From assembly GCF_041807905.1 (NCBI RefSeq), contig NZ_JBGVSA010000012.1, positions 1-64,000 on the forward strand: DNA of 64,000 nt, read 5' to 3'. This document shows, one piece after another, positions 23,710-32,617 of the stretch; within the stretch, counting starts at the first letter, position 1, and each line of letters begins with the position of its first letter. A model generated the notes under the pieces. The model was not told the origin of the DNA. It did not search any database and was given only the letters and a program-made list of their open reading frames with translations. The translations under genes and the position numbers were made by a program. This stretch comes from JBGVSA01 sp041807905 (GTDB lineage Bacteria > Pseudomonadota > Gammaproteobacteria > Burkholderiales > Rhodocyclaceae).

Positions 23710-24528
23710 TCAGCGCGCCACTCGCTTGTCCTTTTCGATCAGTGCATAGGCCGAGTGGTTGTGGATCGACTCGAAATTCTCCGATTCCACCACGTAGGCG
23801 TCGATGCGCTTTTCGGCGTTGAGCTGGGCGGCAACGTCACGGACCATGTCTTCGACGAACTTCGGATTGTCGTAGGCGCGTTCGGTCACGTACTTTTCAT
23901 CCGGGCGCTTGAGCAGACCGAAGAGTTCGCACGAAGCCTGACCTTCGACCATCTGGATGACTTCTTCCAGCCAGATGTGGTCGTTGATCTCGGCGGTCAC
24001 CGTCACGTGCGAGCGCTGGTTGTGCGCGCCGTAGTCGGAAATCTTCTTCGAGCAGGGGCACAGGCTCGTCACCGGCACCACCACCGACATCTTGAAAGTG
24101 TATTCGCCGCCGGCACGGATCTCGCCCGTGAAAGTCACTTCGTAATCAAGCAGACTCTGCACGCCCGACACCGGCGCCGTCTTGTTCATGAAGAACGGGA
24201 AGGTCATCTCGATGTGGCCGGTTTCGGCCTCGAGGCGTTGCACCATCTGGCGCAGCATCGGCTCGAAATTCTCCACCGAGATCTCGCGATCACAGGTGTT
24301 GAGGATTTCCACGAAGCGCGACATGTGCGTGCCCTTGAAGTTGTGCGGCAGCCCCACGTACATATTGAACGTGGCAATGGTGTGCTGCACGCCTTCGGCG
24401 CGATCCTTCACGCGGACCGGATGGCGGATGGACTTGATGCCGACCTTGTCGATGGCGATATGGCGACGATCTTCCGAACCCTGCACGTCCGGCATGGTGC
24501 TGCTGGGGGCTTGCAATGTGGTCTGCAT
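23710..24528 (-). CDS. folE2: GTP cyclohydrolase FolE2 (type IB)
   Basis: A 272-residue enzyme that converts GTP to 7,8-dihydroneopterin triphosphate, the first step of folate and queuosine-type pathways. Recognised by GTHMSRFVEIL, TGHIEMTFPFF, SLCPCSKKISDYGAHNQRS (metal-ligand and active-site Cys/His, C157 or C159 and H169) and the end IHNHSAYA. FolE2 uses several metals, unlike zinc-dependent FolE, and in many bacteria is induced by zinc shortage. Start 24528 was chosen over 24591. It is downstream of dxs on the same strand, but an AT-rich palindrome and putative promoter separate them. Confidence 0.96.
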   Translation of the reverse strand: MQTTLQAPSSTMPDVQGSEDRRHIAIDKVGIKSIRHPVRVKDRAEGVQHTIATFNMYVGLPHNFKGTHMSRFVEILNTCDREISVENFEPMLRQMVQRLEAETGHIEMTFPFFMNKTAPVSGVQSLLDYEVTFTGEIRAGGEYTFKMSVVVPVTSLCPCSKKISDYGAHNQRSHVTVTAEINDHIWLEEVIQMVEGQASCELFGLLKRPDEKYVTERAYDNPKFVEDMVRDVAAQLNAEKRIDAYVVESENFESIHNHSAYALIEKDKRVAR

Positions 24529-24620
24529 GAGCTTTCGATCTTCTTGCGGAAAACCGGCGGGGGTAGGCCGGTTTCCGGGGGCGCGGCTCAAGGCCGCCGA
24601 TAAGTGTGACCGAGTCTAAG

Positions 24621-24660
24621 ATAGTTGATTAAAAAACTCAACTATTCCACTTATAGTTGA
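24621..24660 (-). promoter_or_regulatory. AT-rich palindrome and putative promoter upstream of folE2
   Basis: ATAGTTGA (24621-24628) and TCAACTAT (24638-24645) form a perfect inverted repeat; a third ATAGTTGATT copy lies at 24653-24662. On the minus strand TTGAGT and TAGACT spaced by 17 bases overlap the palindrome, about 90 bases before the folE2 start. This could be an operator. As a hairpin followed by no long T run it is a weaker terminator candidate for dxs. Confidence 0.45.
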
Positions 24661-24663
24661 TTG

Positions 24664-26517
24664 CTATTTCGATAAACGACTTTGGACTCGTTCGACAATA
24701 CTGATCGCGTCCAACCCGACCGAGTTCAACAGTTGTTGCTGGTCGCCATGGTCGATGAAGCGATCCGGCAGGCCCATGCGCAGCAGCGGACAGGCAATGT
24801 TCAGGTCCTCCAGTGCACGAGCGACTTCCGAGCCCGCACCGCCAATGATGGCGTTTTCTTCGATCGTGACGAGCAGATCGTGGCTTGCGGCCAGTTCGCG
24901 CACCAGGTCGATGTCTAAGGGCTTGGCAAAACGCATGTCGGCGACCGTCGCGTCCAGCGTTTCAGCGGCCTTCAGGGCTTCATGCAAGAGTGGCCCGAAG
25001 GCGAGGAAGGCCACGCTCTGGCCTTTGCGACGGATCTCGCCCTTGCCGATGGCAAGCGTCCTCAGTTCCGACGACGGCGCCTGGCCAGTGGTGCTGCCGC
25101 GCGGGTAACGGACGGCAGCAGGGCCGTCGTGGTGGAATGCGGTCGTCAGCATGCGTCGGCATTCTTCTTCATCGCTCGGCGTCATGACGACCATGTTCGG
25201 CACACACAGCAGGAATGACAGGTCGAACGAACCGTGGTGCGTGGCACCGTCTGCGCCGACGAGGCCGCCACGATCGATCGCGAAGATCACCGGCAGGTTT
25301 TGCAGCGCGACATCGTGGATCAGTTGGTCGTAAGCCCGCTGCAGGAAGGTCGAGTAGATGGCGACCACCGGTTTGACGCCATCGCAGGCCAGGCCCGCGG
25401 CGAATGTCACGGCGTGCTGTTCGGCGATGCCCACGTCGAAATAGCGCGACGGATATTCCTGCTCGAAGCGCACGAGCCCCGAGCCCTCACGCATGGCCGG
25501 CGTAATGGCGACCAGGCGCGAATCGCGGGCGGCCATGTCGCAAAGCCAGTCACTGAAAACCTGCGTATAGGTCGCCTTGCCGCCGCCCTTGCTGGCCTGG
25601 ATGCCAGCGGTGTGATCGAACTTCGCCACGCCGTGGTAGAGCACCGGATCGGCTTCGGCCAGCTTGTAGCCGTGGCCCTTGCGCGTGACGATGTGCAGGA
25701 ATTGTGGCCCCTTGAGCTTGGCGAGGTTCTGCAGCGTGGGAATCAACGCATCCAGGTCATGCCCGTCGATCGGGCCGATGTAGTTGAAGCCGAATTCCTC
25801 GAACAGCGTTCCCGGCGTGATCATGCCTTTGACGTGTTCTTCCACGCGCTTGGCGATCTCCAGCATCGACTGCGACACGCCCAGCACCTTTTCGCCGGCG
25901 CGGCGCGCGGCATTGAAGGTGCGGCCCGATAGCAGACGCGCCAGGATCTTGGTCAGCGCGCCCACCGGCGGCGAGATCGACATTTCGTTGTCGTTGAGGA
26001 TCACCAGCAGGTCGTCATCCATCACGCCGGCGTTGTTGAGCGCTTCGAACGCCATGCCGGCGGACATCGCGCCGTCGCCGATCACCGCGATGGCCTTGCG
26101 TGCCTGCCCCGTCTGGCGGGAGGCCTCGGCCATGCCGAGTGCGGCGGAAATCGAGGTTGACGAATGCGCCGTGCCGAAGGTGTCGTAAGGGCTCTCCGAG
26201 CGGCGCGGGAAGCCCGAAATACCGCCGTACTGTCGCAGGCCGGCCATGGCGTCGCGTCGGCCGGTGAGAATCTTGTGACCATAGGTCTGGTGGCCGACGT
26301 CCCATACGATGCGATCGTTGGGCGTTTCGAACACGTAATGCAGAGCAATGGTCAGTTCAACCGTGCCAAGGTTCGACGACAGGTGGCCGCCCGTGCGCGA
26401 GACGGATTCGAGCAGGAAGGCTCGCAACTCGTCCGCAAGCGCGGGTAGGTCCTTGCGCTCTAGCTGACGCAGATCGGCAGGCGACTGAATGGTGTCCAGC
26501 AACGGATAAGACGGCAT
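24664..26517 (-). CDS. dxs: 1-deoxy-D-xylulose-5-phosphate synthase
   Basis: A 617-residue thiamine-diphosphate enzyme that joins pyruvate and glyceraldehyde 3-phosphate, the first step of the MEP isoprenoid pathway. Motifs: SRTGGHLSSNLGTVELT with the conserved His, DVGHQTYGHKILTGR, the ThDP loop GDGAMSAGMAFEALNNAG..DLLVILNDN, HIVTRKGHGYK, DVGIAEQHAVTFAAGLA and DRGGLVGADGATHHG. Full length. It is the third gene of xseB-ispA-dxs, 48 bases after ispA. Confidence 0.98.
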   Translation of the reverse strand: MPSYPLLDTIQSPADLRQLERKDLPALADELRAFLLESVSRTGGHLSSNLGTVELTIALHYVFETPNDRIVWDVGHQTYGHKILTGRRDAMAGLRQYGGISGFPRRSESPYDTFGTAHSSTSISAALGMAEASRQTGQARKAIAVIGDGAMSAGMAFEALNNAGVMDDDLLVILNDNEMSISPPVGALTKILARLLSGRTFNAARRAGEKVLGVSQSMLEIAKRVEEHVKGMITPGTLFEEFGFNYIGPIDGHDLDALIPTLQNLAKLKGPQFLHIVTRKGHGYKLAEADPVLYHGVAKFDHTAGIQASKGGGKATYTQVFSDWLCDMAARDSRLVAITPAMREGSGLVRFEQEYPSRYFDVGIAEQHAVTFAAGLACDGVKPVVAIYSTFLQRAYDQLIHDVALQNLPVIFAIDRGGLVGADGATHHGSFDLSFLLCVPNMVVMTPSDEEECRRMLTTAFHHDGPAAVRYPRGSTTGQAPSSELRTLAIGKGEIRRKGQSVAFLAFGPLLHEALKAAETLDATVADMRFAKPLDIDLVRELAASHDLLVTIEENAIIGGAGSEVARALEDLNIACPLLRMGLPDRFIDHGDQQQLLNSVGLDAISIVERVQSRLSK

Positions 26518-26565
26518 AGAAGTCTTGTTCTGATTGTGATGTGACCCGCGTACTTGCTGACGAAG

Positions 26566-27459
26566 TCAGAAAGGCCGGTTCACGATGTAGTCGGCAAGCT
26601 CGCGCAGACGCAGCGCTTTGTCGCCAAAGCCCGCAAGCGCTTCATGGGCGTCGGCTGCCAGACCCCGCGCCAGTTCGCGCGCCTCGCTCAGGCCCATGAT
26701 GCTGACGTACGTCGGTTTATTGTTGGCGGCGTCTTTCCCGGCAGTCTTTCCCAGCGTCGCGGTATCGGCAACGGTATCGAGAATGTCGTCCACCACCTGG
26801 AAGAGCAGGCCGATGTTCTTGGCGTAGCGATCCAGCGATTCGATCTGCGCATCGTCCAGATCGCCGGCCAGCGCACCCAGTTGCACGGCTGCGCGGATCA
26901 GCGCGCCGGTCTTGTGGATGTGCATGAACTCCAGTTCGGGGCGTGTCAGCGCCTTGCCCACCGAGGCCAGGTCGATAGCCTGTCCGCCGGCCATGCCGCG
27001 CGAACCCGACGCTCGCGCCAGCAAAGCAGTGGCGCGCAATTGGCGGGCTGGATCGGCAAATGCGCCCGGCGCAGTGATGAGTTCGAACGCCAGTGTCTGC
27101 AGCGCGTCGCCCGCCAGCAGCGCGGTGGCCTCATCGTATTCGACATGGACGGTCGGCTTGCCACGGCGCAGGACGTCGTCGTCCATGCACGGCATGTCGT
27201 CGTGAACCAGCGAGTAGACGTGGATGCATTCGACCGCGCAGGCGGCCGCTTCAATGGCCGAAGCTGACGCGCCCGCCAGTTCGCCGGCCGCGTGGGTCAG
27301 CAGGGGGCGCACGCGCTTGCCGCCGCCCAGCGTGGTGTAGCGCATGGCGTCATGCAGGCGCTCGGGCACCAGGCTTGCGGCGGGCAATCGTGCGGACAGC
27401 GCGTTTTCGGTGTCCCGCTGGACGCGGGCCATCCAGTCGGCAAAGGAAAGTGTCGTCAT
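26566..27459 (-). CDS. ispA: farnesyl diphosphate synthase (geranyltranstransferase)
   Basis: A 297-residue short-chain prenyl synthase. Asp-rich motifs: VHDDMPCMDDDVLRRGKPTVH (first) and VVDDILD (second); GGGKRVRPLL near the N-terminus binds the substrate diphosphate. It condenses IPP with DMAPP and GPP to FPP for ubiquinone, undecaprenyl phosphate and other products. Its ATG overlaps the xseB stop (ATGA), so the two are translationally coupled. Together with dxs downstream the operon supplies isoprenoids. Confidence 0.97.
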   Translation of the reverse strand: MTTLSFADWMARVQRDTENALSARLPAASLVPERLHDAMRYTTLGGGKRVRPLLTHAAGELAGASASAIEAAACAVECIHVYSLVHDDMPCMDDDVLRRGKPTVHVEYDEATALLAGDALQTLAFELITAPGAFADPARQLRATALLARASGSRGMAGGQAIDLASVGKALTRPELEFMHIHKTGALIRAAVQLGALAGDLDDAQIESLDRYAKNIGLLFQVVDDILDTVADTATLGKTAGKDAANNKPTYVSIMGLSEARELARGLAADAHEALAGFGDKALRLRELADYIVNRPF

Positions 27460-27698
27460 TCTTTGTCCAGGCCAGCCGGGGCGTCGGTCAGTTCGCCGTT
27501 TTCGAGAATCTGGATGCGCTGTTCGGCCGCTTCGAGCGTGCCGCGGCACTGGCGCAACAAGGCGATGCCCCGCTGGTAATTCTGCAGCGATGCCTCCAGC
27601 GACAGGTCGCCGGCCTCCATTGCGGCGACGATGCGCTCCAGTTCGGCAATTGCCGCTTCGAACGTTTCGGGCTGGCTGGTGGCGGGTTTGGCGGGCAT
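27456..27698 (-). CDS. xseB: exodeoxyribonuclease VII small subunit
   Basis: An 80-residue helical protein. The family core is FEAAIAELERIVAAMEAGDLSLE then SLQNYQRGIALLRQCRGTLEAAEQRIQIL, split here to show its two helices. It pairs with XseA (encoded elsewhere) to form a single-strand exonuclease. It is the first gene of the xseB-ispA-dxs operon, and its stop overlaps the ispA start. Confidence 0.95.
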   Translation of the reverse strand: MPAKPATSQPETFEAAIAELERIVAAMEAGDLSLEASLQNYQRGIALLRQCRGTLEAAEQRIQILENGELTDAPAGLDKE

Positions 27699-27765
27699 GT
27701 CGCAGGGGTTCGAGTAAAGTGGAGTCGTGTCGCATGCGCAGGGCTCGCCCCGCGCGAAACAGCCA

Positions 27766-27773
27766 ATTATAAT
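27766..27773. promoter_or_regulatory. symmetric TATAAT element between xseB and the Rieske gene
   Basis: The element ATTATAAT reads as a consensus -10 box on both strands, in the divergent gap. No good -35 is visible on either side, so it marks a likely promoter region rather than a defined promoter. Confidence 0.4.
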
Positions 27774-27818
27774 CGACGGCTTTTCGTTTCCGGCGGATCG
27801 CAACGCTTGGAGGTTGGG

Positions 27819-28925
27819 ATGTCCGACATCGTATCTGCTGCCAGACTCGCGCCCGCCGCTGTCCAGCTGCCCGTTTCCACGTATTTCGACGAGAAAATCT
27901 TCGAACTGGAGAAGCGCCTGCTGTTCGACGCCGGCCCCGGCTATGCCGGGCACGAGTTGATGGTGCCGGGCCTGAACGATTACAGCACGATCGGCTGGAT
28001 GGACCACGCCCGCATGCTCATGCGGGCCGAAGACGGCGTCCACCTGATGTCGAACATCTGCCGCCATCGGCAGGCCGTCATGTTCGAAGGCAAGGGCACG
28101 GCGCGCAACGTCGTCTGCCCGATCCACCGCTGGACCTACGACAACGCCGGTCAACTCATCGGTGCGCCGCAGTTTCCCAACAATCCTTGCCTGAACCTGG
28201 ACCGCGTCAAGCTCGAGTCCTGGAAAGGGCTGCTGTTCCGTGGCCCGCGTTCGGCCAATGCCGATCTGGCAGGCATGAAGCTGGCCGACCAGCTTGATTT
28301 TTCGGGCTACGTGCTGGGCCGCGTCGAACACCACGAGTGCAACTACAACTGGAAGACCTTCATCGAGGTGTACCTCGAGGACTACCACGTGGCGCCGTTC
28401 CACCCCGGGTTGGGCGGATTCGTTACCTGTGACGACCTGACCTGGCAGTTCGGCGATTGGTATTCCGTGCAGAAGGTCGGCGTGACCTCGTTGGCCAAAC
28501 CGGGCAGCGCGGCCTATGCGCGCTGGCACAAGGCGGTGCTCGACTACTACGGTGGCCAGCTGCCGCCGCAGGGTGCGATCTGGCTGACCTATTTTCCCAA
28601 CATCATGGTGGAGTGGTATCCACACGTGCTGGTGGTGAGCACGCTGGTGCCACAGGACGTGAACAGGACACTCAACGTCGTCGAGTTCTATTACCCCGAG
28701 GACATCGCGGCCTTCGAGCCTGATTTCGTCGAAGCGGAACAGGCTGCGTACATGGAAACCGCCATCGAGGATGACGAAATCGGTGAGCGCATGGATCGTG
28801 GCCGCCTCGCCCTCTACAAGCAGGGGCTCAACGAGTGGGGTCCGTACCAGTCGCCGATGGAAGATGGCATGCAGCACTTCCATGAGTTCTACCGGCGCAT
28901 CATGTCGCCGCATGTGACGTTCTAG
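27819..28925 (+). CDS. Rieske non-heme iron oxygenase, alpha-subunit type
   Basis: A 368-residue protein. Rieske [2Fe-2S] ligands are C81 and H83 (NICRHRQ) and C100 and H103 (VVCPIHRWTY). The mononuclear iron site is EVYLEDYHVAPFHPGL, giving two His plus a later carboxylate. Such proteins hydroxylate aromatic or other ring compounds or demethylate amines, with electrons from a reductase. No reductase or beta subunit is adjacent. GGAGG precedes the ATG. This gene sits opposite xseB in many Burkholderiales, which suggests a housekeeping rather than a catabolic role, but the substrate is unknown. Confidence 0.9.
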   Translation: MSDIVSAARLAPAAVQLPVSTYFDEKIFELEKRLLFDAGPGYAGHELMVPGLNDYSTIGWMDHARMLMRAEDGVHLMSNICRHRQAVMFEGKGTARNVVCPIHRWTYDNAGQLIGAPQFPNNPCLNLDRVKLESWKGLLFRGPRSANADLAGMKLADQLDFSGYVLGRVEHHECNYNWKTFIEVYLEDYHVAPFHPGLGGFVTCDDLTWQFGDWYSVQKVGVTSLAKPGSAAYARWHKAVLDYYGGQLPPQGAIWLTYFPNIMVEWYPHVLVVSTLVPQDVNRTLNVVEFYYPEDIAAFEPDFVEAEQAAYMETAIEDDEIGERMDRGRLALYKQGLNEWGPYQSPMEDGMQHFHEFYRRIMSPHVTF

Positions 28926-28934
28926 GTCGCCGAC

Positions 28935-29651
28935 ATGGCCGGCCTGCTGTGGCGGGGCGTTTGCTGGGCGCTGTTCTGCGTACTGGCATTCATCGTCCTG
29001 TACCTGCTGGCCATACCGATTCTTGGCCTGCTGCCGGCGCATCGCCACTGGAAGCCGCCAACCCAGGGCGAGGTCACTGTCTGGCTCATCACCAACGGTG
29101 TGCATGCCTCATTGGTGTTTCCGGCCAATGCGCTCGGCGTCGATTGGTTCGCCTGGCTGCCGCCGCAGCAGACCTTGGCCCGGACGCGGGGCAAGGCGAT
29201 TCCGGCCAACTTCGATCACGTCAGCTTTGGTTGGGGCGACCGGCGTTTCTTTCTCAATACGCCGCGCTGGCGCGACCTGAAGGTATCGACCGCGCTGTGG
29301 GCCGCGTCGGGCCTCGATGCCACCCTCATGCACGTGGAGTACCTGCCCGAGCCGATCGCAGCGGACGATGCCGTACCGTTCCAGCTCAGCCGCGCCCAGT
29401 ACGTCCAGCTCGCCGCCTACGTGCAGTCAGCCTTTGCGCCCGACGCGGCCGGGCGGCCGCAGCAGATCGCCGAACACTCGTATGGCGATTTCGACGTTTT
29501 CTTCGAAGCTCGCGGGCACTACAACCTGTTCTTCACCTGCAACGAATGGGTAAGGCGCGCGCTTTCCGATATTGGCGTGCGCGTGCCGCTCTGGTCCCCG
29601 CTTGATCGGCCGCTGTTCTGGCAGCTACGCGCCGGCGACGCACGGGGCTGA
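28935..29651 (+). CDS. DUF2459 / TIGR02117 family protein
   Basis: A 238-residue protein with one N-terminal membrane helix (about 9-31) and a probable periplasmic domain. Conserved motifs: WLITNGVHASLVFP, HVSFGWGDRRFFLNTP, EYLPEP, and YNLFFTCNEWVRRAL with a Cys-Asn-Trp pattern that recalls papain-like amidase folds. Function is unknown. It starts nine bases after the Rieske gene stop and is likely co-transcribed with it. A terminator follows. Confidence 0.85.
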   Translation: MAGLLWRGVCWALFCVLAFIVLYLLAIPILGLLPAHRHWKPPTQGEVTVWLITNGVHASLVFPANALGVDWFAWLPPQQTLARTRGKAIPANFDHVSFGWGDRRFFLNTPRWRDLKVSTALWAASGLDATLMHVEYLPEPIAADDAVPFQLSRAQYVQLAAYVQSAFAPDAAGRPQQIAEHSYGDFDVFFEARGHYNLFFTCNEWVRRALSDIGVRVPLWSPLDRPLFWQLRAGDARG

Positions 29652-29664
29652 CGGAAGCTGATAT

Positions 29665-29704
29665 GGCGTGTTATTCCATTTCTTCATAATGAAACGCCTT
29701 TTTT
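29665..29704 (+). terminator. terminator after DUF2459 gene
   Basis: GGCGT (29665-29669) pairs with ACGCC (29694-29698), with an inner TTAT/ATAA helix, followed by TTTTTT. Confidence 0.7.
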
Positions 29705-29708
29705 GTTA

Positions 29709-29736
29709 TTGGAGAAAATAAAGTTTTCCGGATAAT
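29709..29736 (+). promoter_or_regulatory. putative promoter of sbp-cysTWA
   Basis: TTGGAG (29709-29714) and GATAAT (29731-29736) with 16 bases between, in an AT-rich stretch before sbp. Sulfate operons are usually activated by CysB when sulfur is short; no CysB site can be named with confidence. Confidence 0.4.
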
Positions 29737-29770
29737 CGCCTCATCCTCAATGAGATGGAGCTGTTCCGAA

Positions 29771-30778
29771 ATGAAATCGACCACGCTGCTCAAGCTGCTG
29801 GCCGTCACCAGCCTGTCCTTCGGCATCCAGGCCGCACAAGCACAGCAAGTGTCGCTGCTGAACGTGTCGTACGACGTGGCGCGCGATGTCTTCCGCGACT
29901 ACAACCCCAAGTTCATCGCCGCCTACAAGGCCAAGACCGGGCAGACCATCGAAGTCAAGCAGTCGCACGCCGGCTCCACGGCGCAAGCACGTGCCGTGGC
30001 GGACGGGCTCGAAGCGGACGTGGTGACGATGAATCAGGCCACCGACGTGAACTTCCTCGCCTCCAAGGGCCTGGTGGCCAAGGACTGGGAAAAGAAATTC
30101 CCCAACAACGCCTCGCCCTACACCTCGACGATGATTTTCATCGTCCGCAAGGGCAACCCCAAGGGCATCAAGGATTGGGCGGATCTGGTCAAGCCGGACG
30201 TCAAGATCATCATCCCGCACCCGAAGAACACCGGTAACGGCCGTTATTCGTACCTCGCCGCATGGGGCTGGGCGCTCAAGCAACCGGGCGGCAACGACAA
30301 GACGGCCGCCGAATTCGTCGGCAAGCTGCTCAAGAACATGCCCCTGTTCGCCTCGGGCGGTCGTGACGCGACGACGTCGTTCATGCAGCGCCAGCAGGGT
30401 GACGTGCTGATCACTTTTGAATCCGAAGCCGAGCTGATCGCCAAGGAATTCGGCCGCGGCAACTTCGAAACGGTCTATCCGAGCCAGTCGATCCTGGCTG
30501 AACTGCCGGTGGCGATCGTCGACAAGGTGGTCGACAAGAAGGGCACCCGCGCCGTGGCGCAGGCCTACCTGGAGTACCTGTGGTCGAAGGAAGGCCAGGA
30601 GAACGCAGCCGAGAACTACCTGCGTCCGCGTGATCCGGAAGTGTTGAAGAAACACGCCGCGCAATTCCCGGCGATCAAGACCTTCAGCGTTGAAGAAACC
30701 TTCGGCGGCTGGGACAAGGCCGTGGCCACGCACTTCAAGGACGGCGGGTCGTTCGACCAGATCTATCAACAGAAATAA
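29771..30778 (+). CDS. sbp: sulfate ABC transporter, periplasmic binding protein
   Basis: A 335-residue periplasmic protein with a Sec signal (1-25, cut after AQA). LLNVSYDVARDVFRDYN, VKQSHAGSTAQARAV, DVVTMNQATDVNFLA and IPHPKNTGNGRYSYLAAWGWA are the conserved Sbp/CysP motifs around the sulfate pocket. It delivers sulfate or thiosulfate to CysT-CysW-CysA. It starts the operon; the permease gene follows after 115 bases. Confidence 0.96.
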   Translation: MKSTTLLKLLAVTSLSFGIQAAQAQQVSLLNVSYDVARDVFRDYNPKFIAAYKAKTGQTIEVKQSHAGSTAQARAVADGLEADVVTMNQATDVNFLASKGLVAKDWEKKFPNNASPYTSTMIFIVRKGNPKGIKDWADLVKPDVKIIIPHPKNTGNGRYSYLAAWGWALKQPGGNDKTAAEFVGKLLKNMPLFASGGRDATTSFMQRQQGDVLITFESEAELIAKEFGRGNFETVYPSQSILAELPVAIVDKVVDKKGTRAVAQAYLEYLWSKEGQENAAENYLRPRDPEVLKKHAAQFPAIKTFSVEETFGGWDKAVATHFKDGGSFDQIYQQK

Positions 30779-30893
30779 AGTCGCATCTCTCGCATCCGGG
30801 CGCCAGCCCGGCCGCGTCGGTGCTAACCTTGCGGGCGCTCAAGCGCCCGCAATCCATTTGCGGGGCGCACCTTTTTGCCCCGGTTTGTATCTC

Positions 30894-31751
30894 ATGGCCC
30901 GAAACAAGAAAAAGAACGTGTTGCCTGGCTTTCGCCTTTCGCTGGGCTACGCGCTGGTGTACCTGTCCCTGTTGGTACTGATTCCGCTCGGCGGTCTGAT
31001 CCTCAAGAGTTCGACGCTGTCGTGGCCGCAATTCTGGGAGGTCGCCACGTCGGAACGTGCGCTGGCCGCCTATCGCGTGACTTTCGGATGCTCGCTGCTG
31101 GCGGCCATCGTCAATGCGTTCTTTGGGCTGATCGTGGCCTGGGTGCTGGTCCGCTACGACTTCTTCGGGCGTCGCATCGTCGATGCTTTCGTCGATCTGC
31201 CCTTCGCGCTGCCCACGGCGGTCGCCGGCATCACGCTGACCACGCTCTACGCCAGCAACGGGTGGATTGGCGCCATCATCGAGCCGATGGGCTTCAAGGT
31301 CGCCTTTACGCCGTGGGGCATCGTGGTGGCGCTCATCTTCATCGGCATTCCGTTCGTGGTGCGCACCGTTCAGCCGGTCATCGAAGACATCGAGCCGGAA
31401 GTCGAAGAAGCCTCGTCGACCTTGGGTGCAACGCGCTGGCAGACCTTCCGCCACGTGCTGTTTCCGTCGCTGTTCCCCGCGCTGCTGACGGGCTTTGCGC
31501 TGTCGTTTTCGCGCGCGGTCGGCGAGTACGGTTCGGTGATCTTCATTGCCGGCAACATGCCGCTGGTATCCGAGATCACGCCGCTGCTGATCATCTCCAA
31601 GCTGGAGCAATACGACGTCGTCGGCGCCACAGTGCTGGCGGTAGTCATGCTGGTGATTTCATTCGTGCTGCTGTTGCTCATTAACGTCTTGCAGTGGTGG
31701 GCCGCCAATCGTCATTCGGGGCGCCACGTCGACGCGGGGGCCACGGCATGA
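30894..31751 (+). CDS. cysT: sulfate ABC transporter permease CysT
   Basis: A 285-residue inner-membrane permease with six predicted helices. The coupling-helix motif EEASSTLGATRWQTFRHVLFP and the SRAVGEYGSVIFIAGN segment are CysT-specific. With CysW it forms the membrane channel of the sulfate importer. The start at 30894 gives a short basic N-terminus (MARNKKK). Its stop overlaps the cysW start (ATGA). Confidence 0.95.
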   Translation: MARNKKKNVLPGFRLSLGYALVYLSLLVLIPLGGLILKSSTLSWPQFWEVATSERALAAYRVTFGCSLLAAIVNAFFGLIVAWVLVRYDFFGRRIVDAFVDLPFALPTAVAGITLTTLYASNGWIGAIIEPMGFKVAFTPWGIVVALIFIGIPFVVRTVQPVIEDIEPEVEEASSTLGATRWQTFRHVLFPSLFPALLTGFALSFSRAVGEYGSVIFIAGNMPLVSEITPLLIISKLEQYDVVGATVLAVVMLVISFVLLLLINVLQWWAANRHSGRHVDAGATA

Positions 31752-32614
31752 GCAAGCGTCGCATCAATACCGAATCGCGTCCGGTGCGCTGGGCGCTGAC
31801 CGCCGTTGCGCTGGGTTTCTTGTTCCTGTTCCTCGCGCTGCCGCTGGCAACCGTGTTCCAGGAAGCCTTCCGCCAGGGCTCGGCAGCCTTCTGGCAAGCA
31901 CTGCATGAGAAAGAAACGCTTGCTGCCATCCGCCTGACCGTACTGATCGCGCTGGTGGTACTGCCGTTCAACGTGGTGTTCGGCGTCGCCGCGGCGTGGG
32001 CTATCGCTAAGTTCGACTTCCGTGGCAAGAGCCTGCTCACCACGCTCATCGATTTGCCGTTTGCGGTGAGCCCGGTCGTGGCCGGTCTGCTGTTCATCCT
32101 GATCTTTGGCGCCAACGGGTGGCTGGGCCCGTGGTTCGCCGCGCATGACATCAAGATCATCTTCGCGCTGCCGGGCATGATCATCGCCACGATGTTCATC
32201 ACCGTGCCCTACATCGCGCGCGAACTGATTCCGCTGATGCAGGCGCAGGGCAAGGACGAAGAAGAAGCCGCCGTGTCGCTCGGCGCCAATGGGCCCCAGA
32301 TGTTCTGGCGCGTGTCGCTGCCCAACATCAAGTGGGGCCTGCTGTATGGCGTGATCCTCGCCAACGCGCGAGCGATGGGCGAATTCGGTGCGGTGTCGGT
32401 GGTGTCGGGCCACATCCGCGGCGAGACCAACACGCTACCGCTGCATGTCGAGATTCTCTACAACGAATACAACTCCGTGGGCGCGTTTGCCGCCGCTTCC
32501 GTGCTGGGGCTGCTGGCCCTCGTCACGCTGGTGGCCAAGGTAATCGTGGAGTGGCGCATGAACAAGGAAACCGCGATGCTCAATGCGGACGATCTGCCGG
32601 CTGAGCGAGGGTAA
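31748..32614 (+). CDS. cysW: sulfate ABC transporter permease CysW
   Basis: A 288-residue inner-membrane permease paired with CysT. It has six predicted helices, with the EEEAAVSLGANGPQMFWRVSLP coupling region (shown in part) and ARAMGEFGAVSVVSGHIRG near the C-terminus. The ATG overlaps the cysT stop by ATGA, indicating coupled translation, and cysA follows after three bases. Confidence 0.95.
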   Translation: MSKRRINTESRPVRWALTAVALGFLFLFLALPLATVFQEAFRQGSAAFWQALHEKETLAAIRLTVLIALVVLPFNVVFGVAAAWAIAKFDFRGKSLLTTLIDLPFAVSPVVAGLLFILIFGANGWLGPWFAAHDIKIIFALPGMIIATMFITVPYIARELIPLMQAQGKDEEEAAVSLGANGPQMFWRVSLPNIKWGLLYGVILANARAMGEFGAVSVVSGHIRGETNTLPLHVEILYNEYNSVGAFAAASVLGLLALVTLVAKVIVEWRMNKETAMLNADDLPAERG

Positions 32615-32617
32615 GAA

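Noticed and set aside
29651..29770. Riboswitch upstream of sbp
   Set aside because: The gap is explained by a terminator and a promoter; no SAM or other sulfur riboswitch core is visible.
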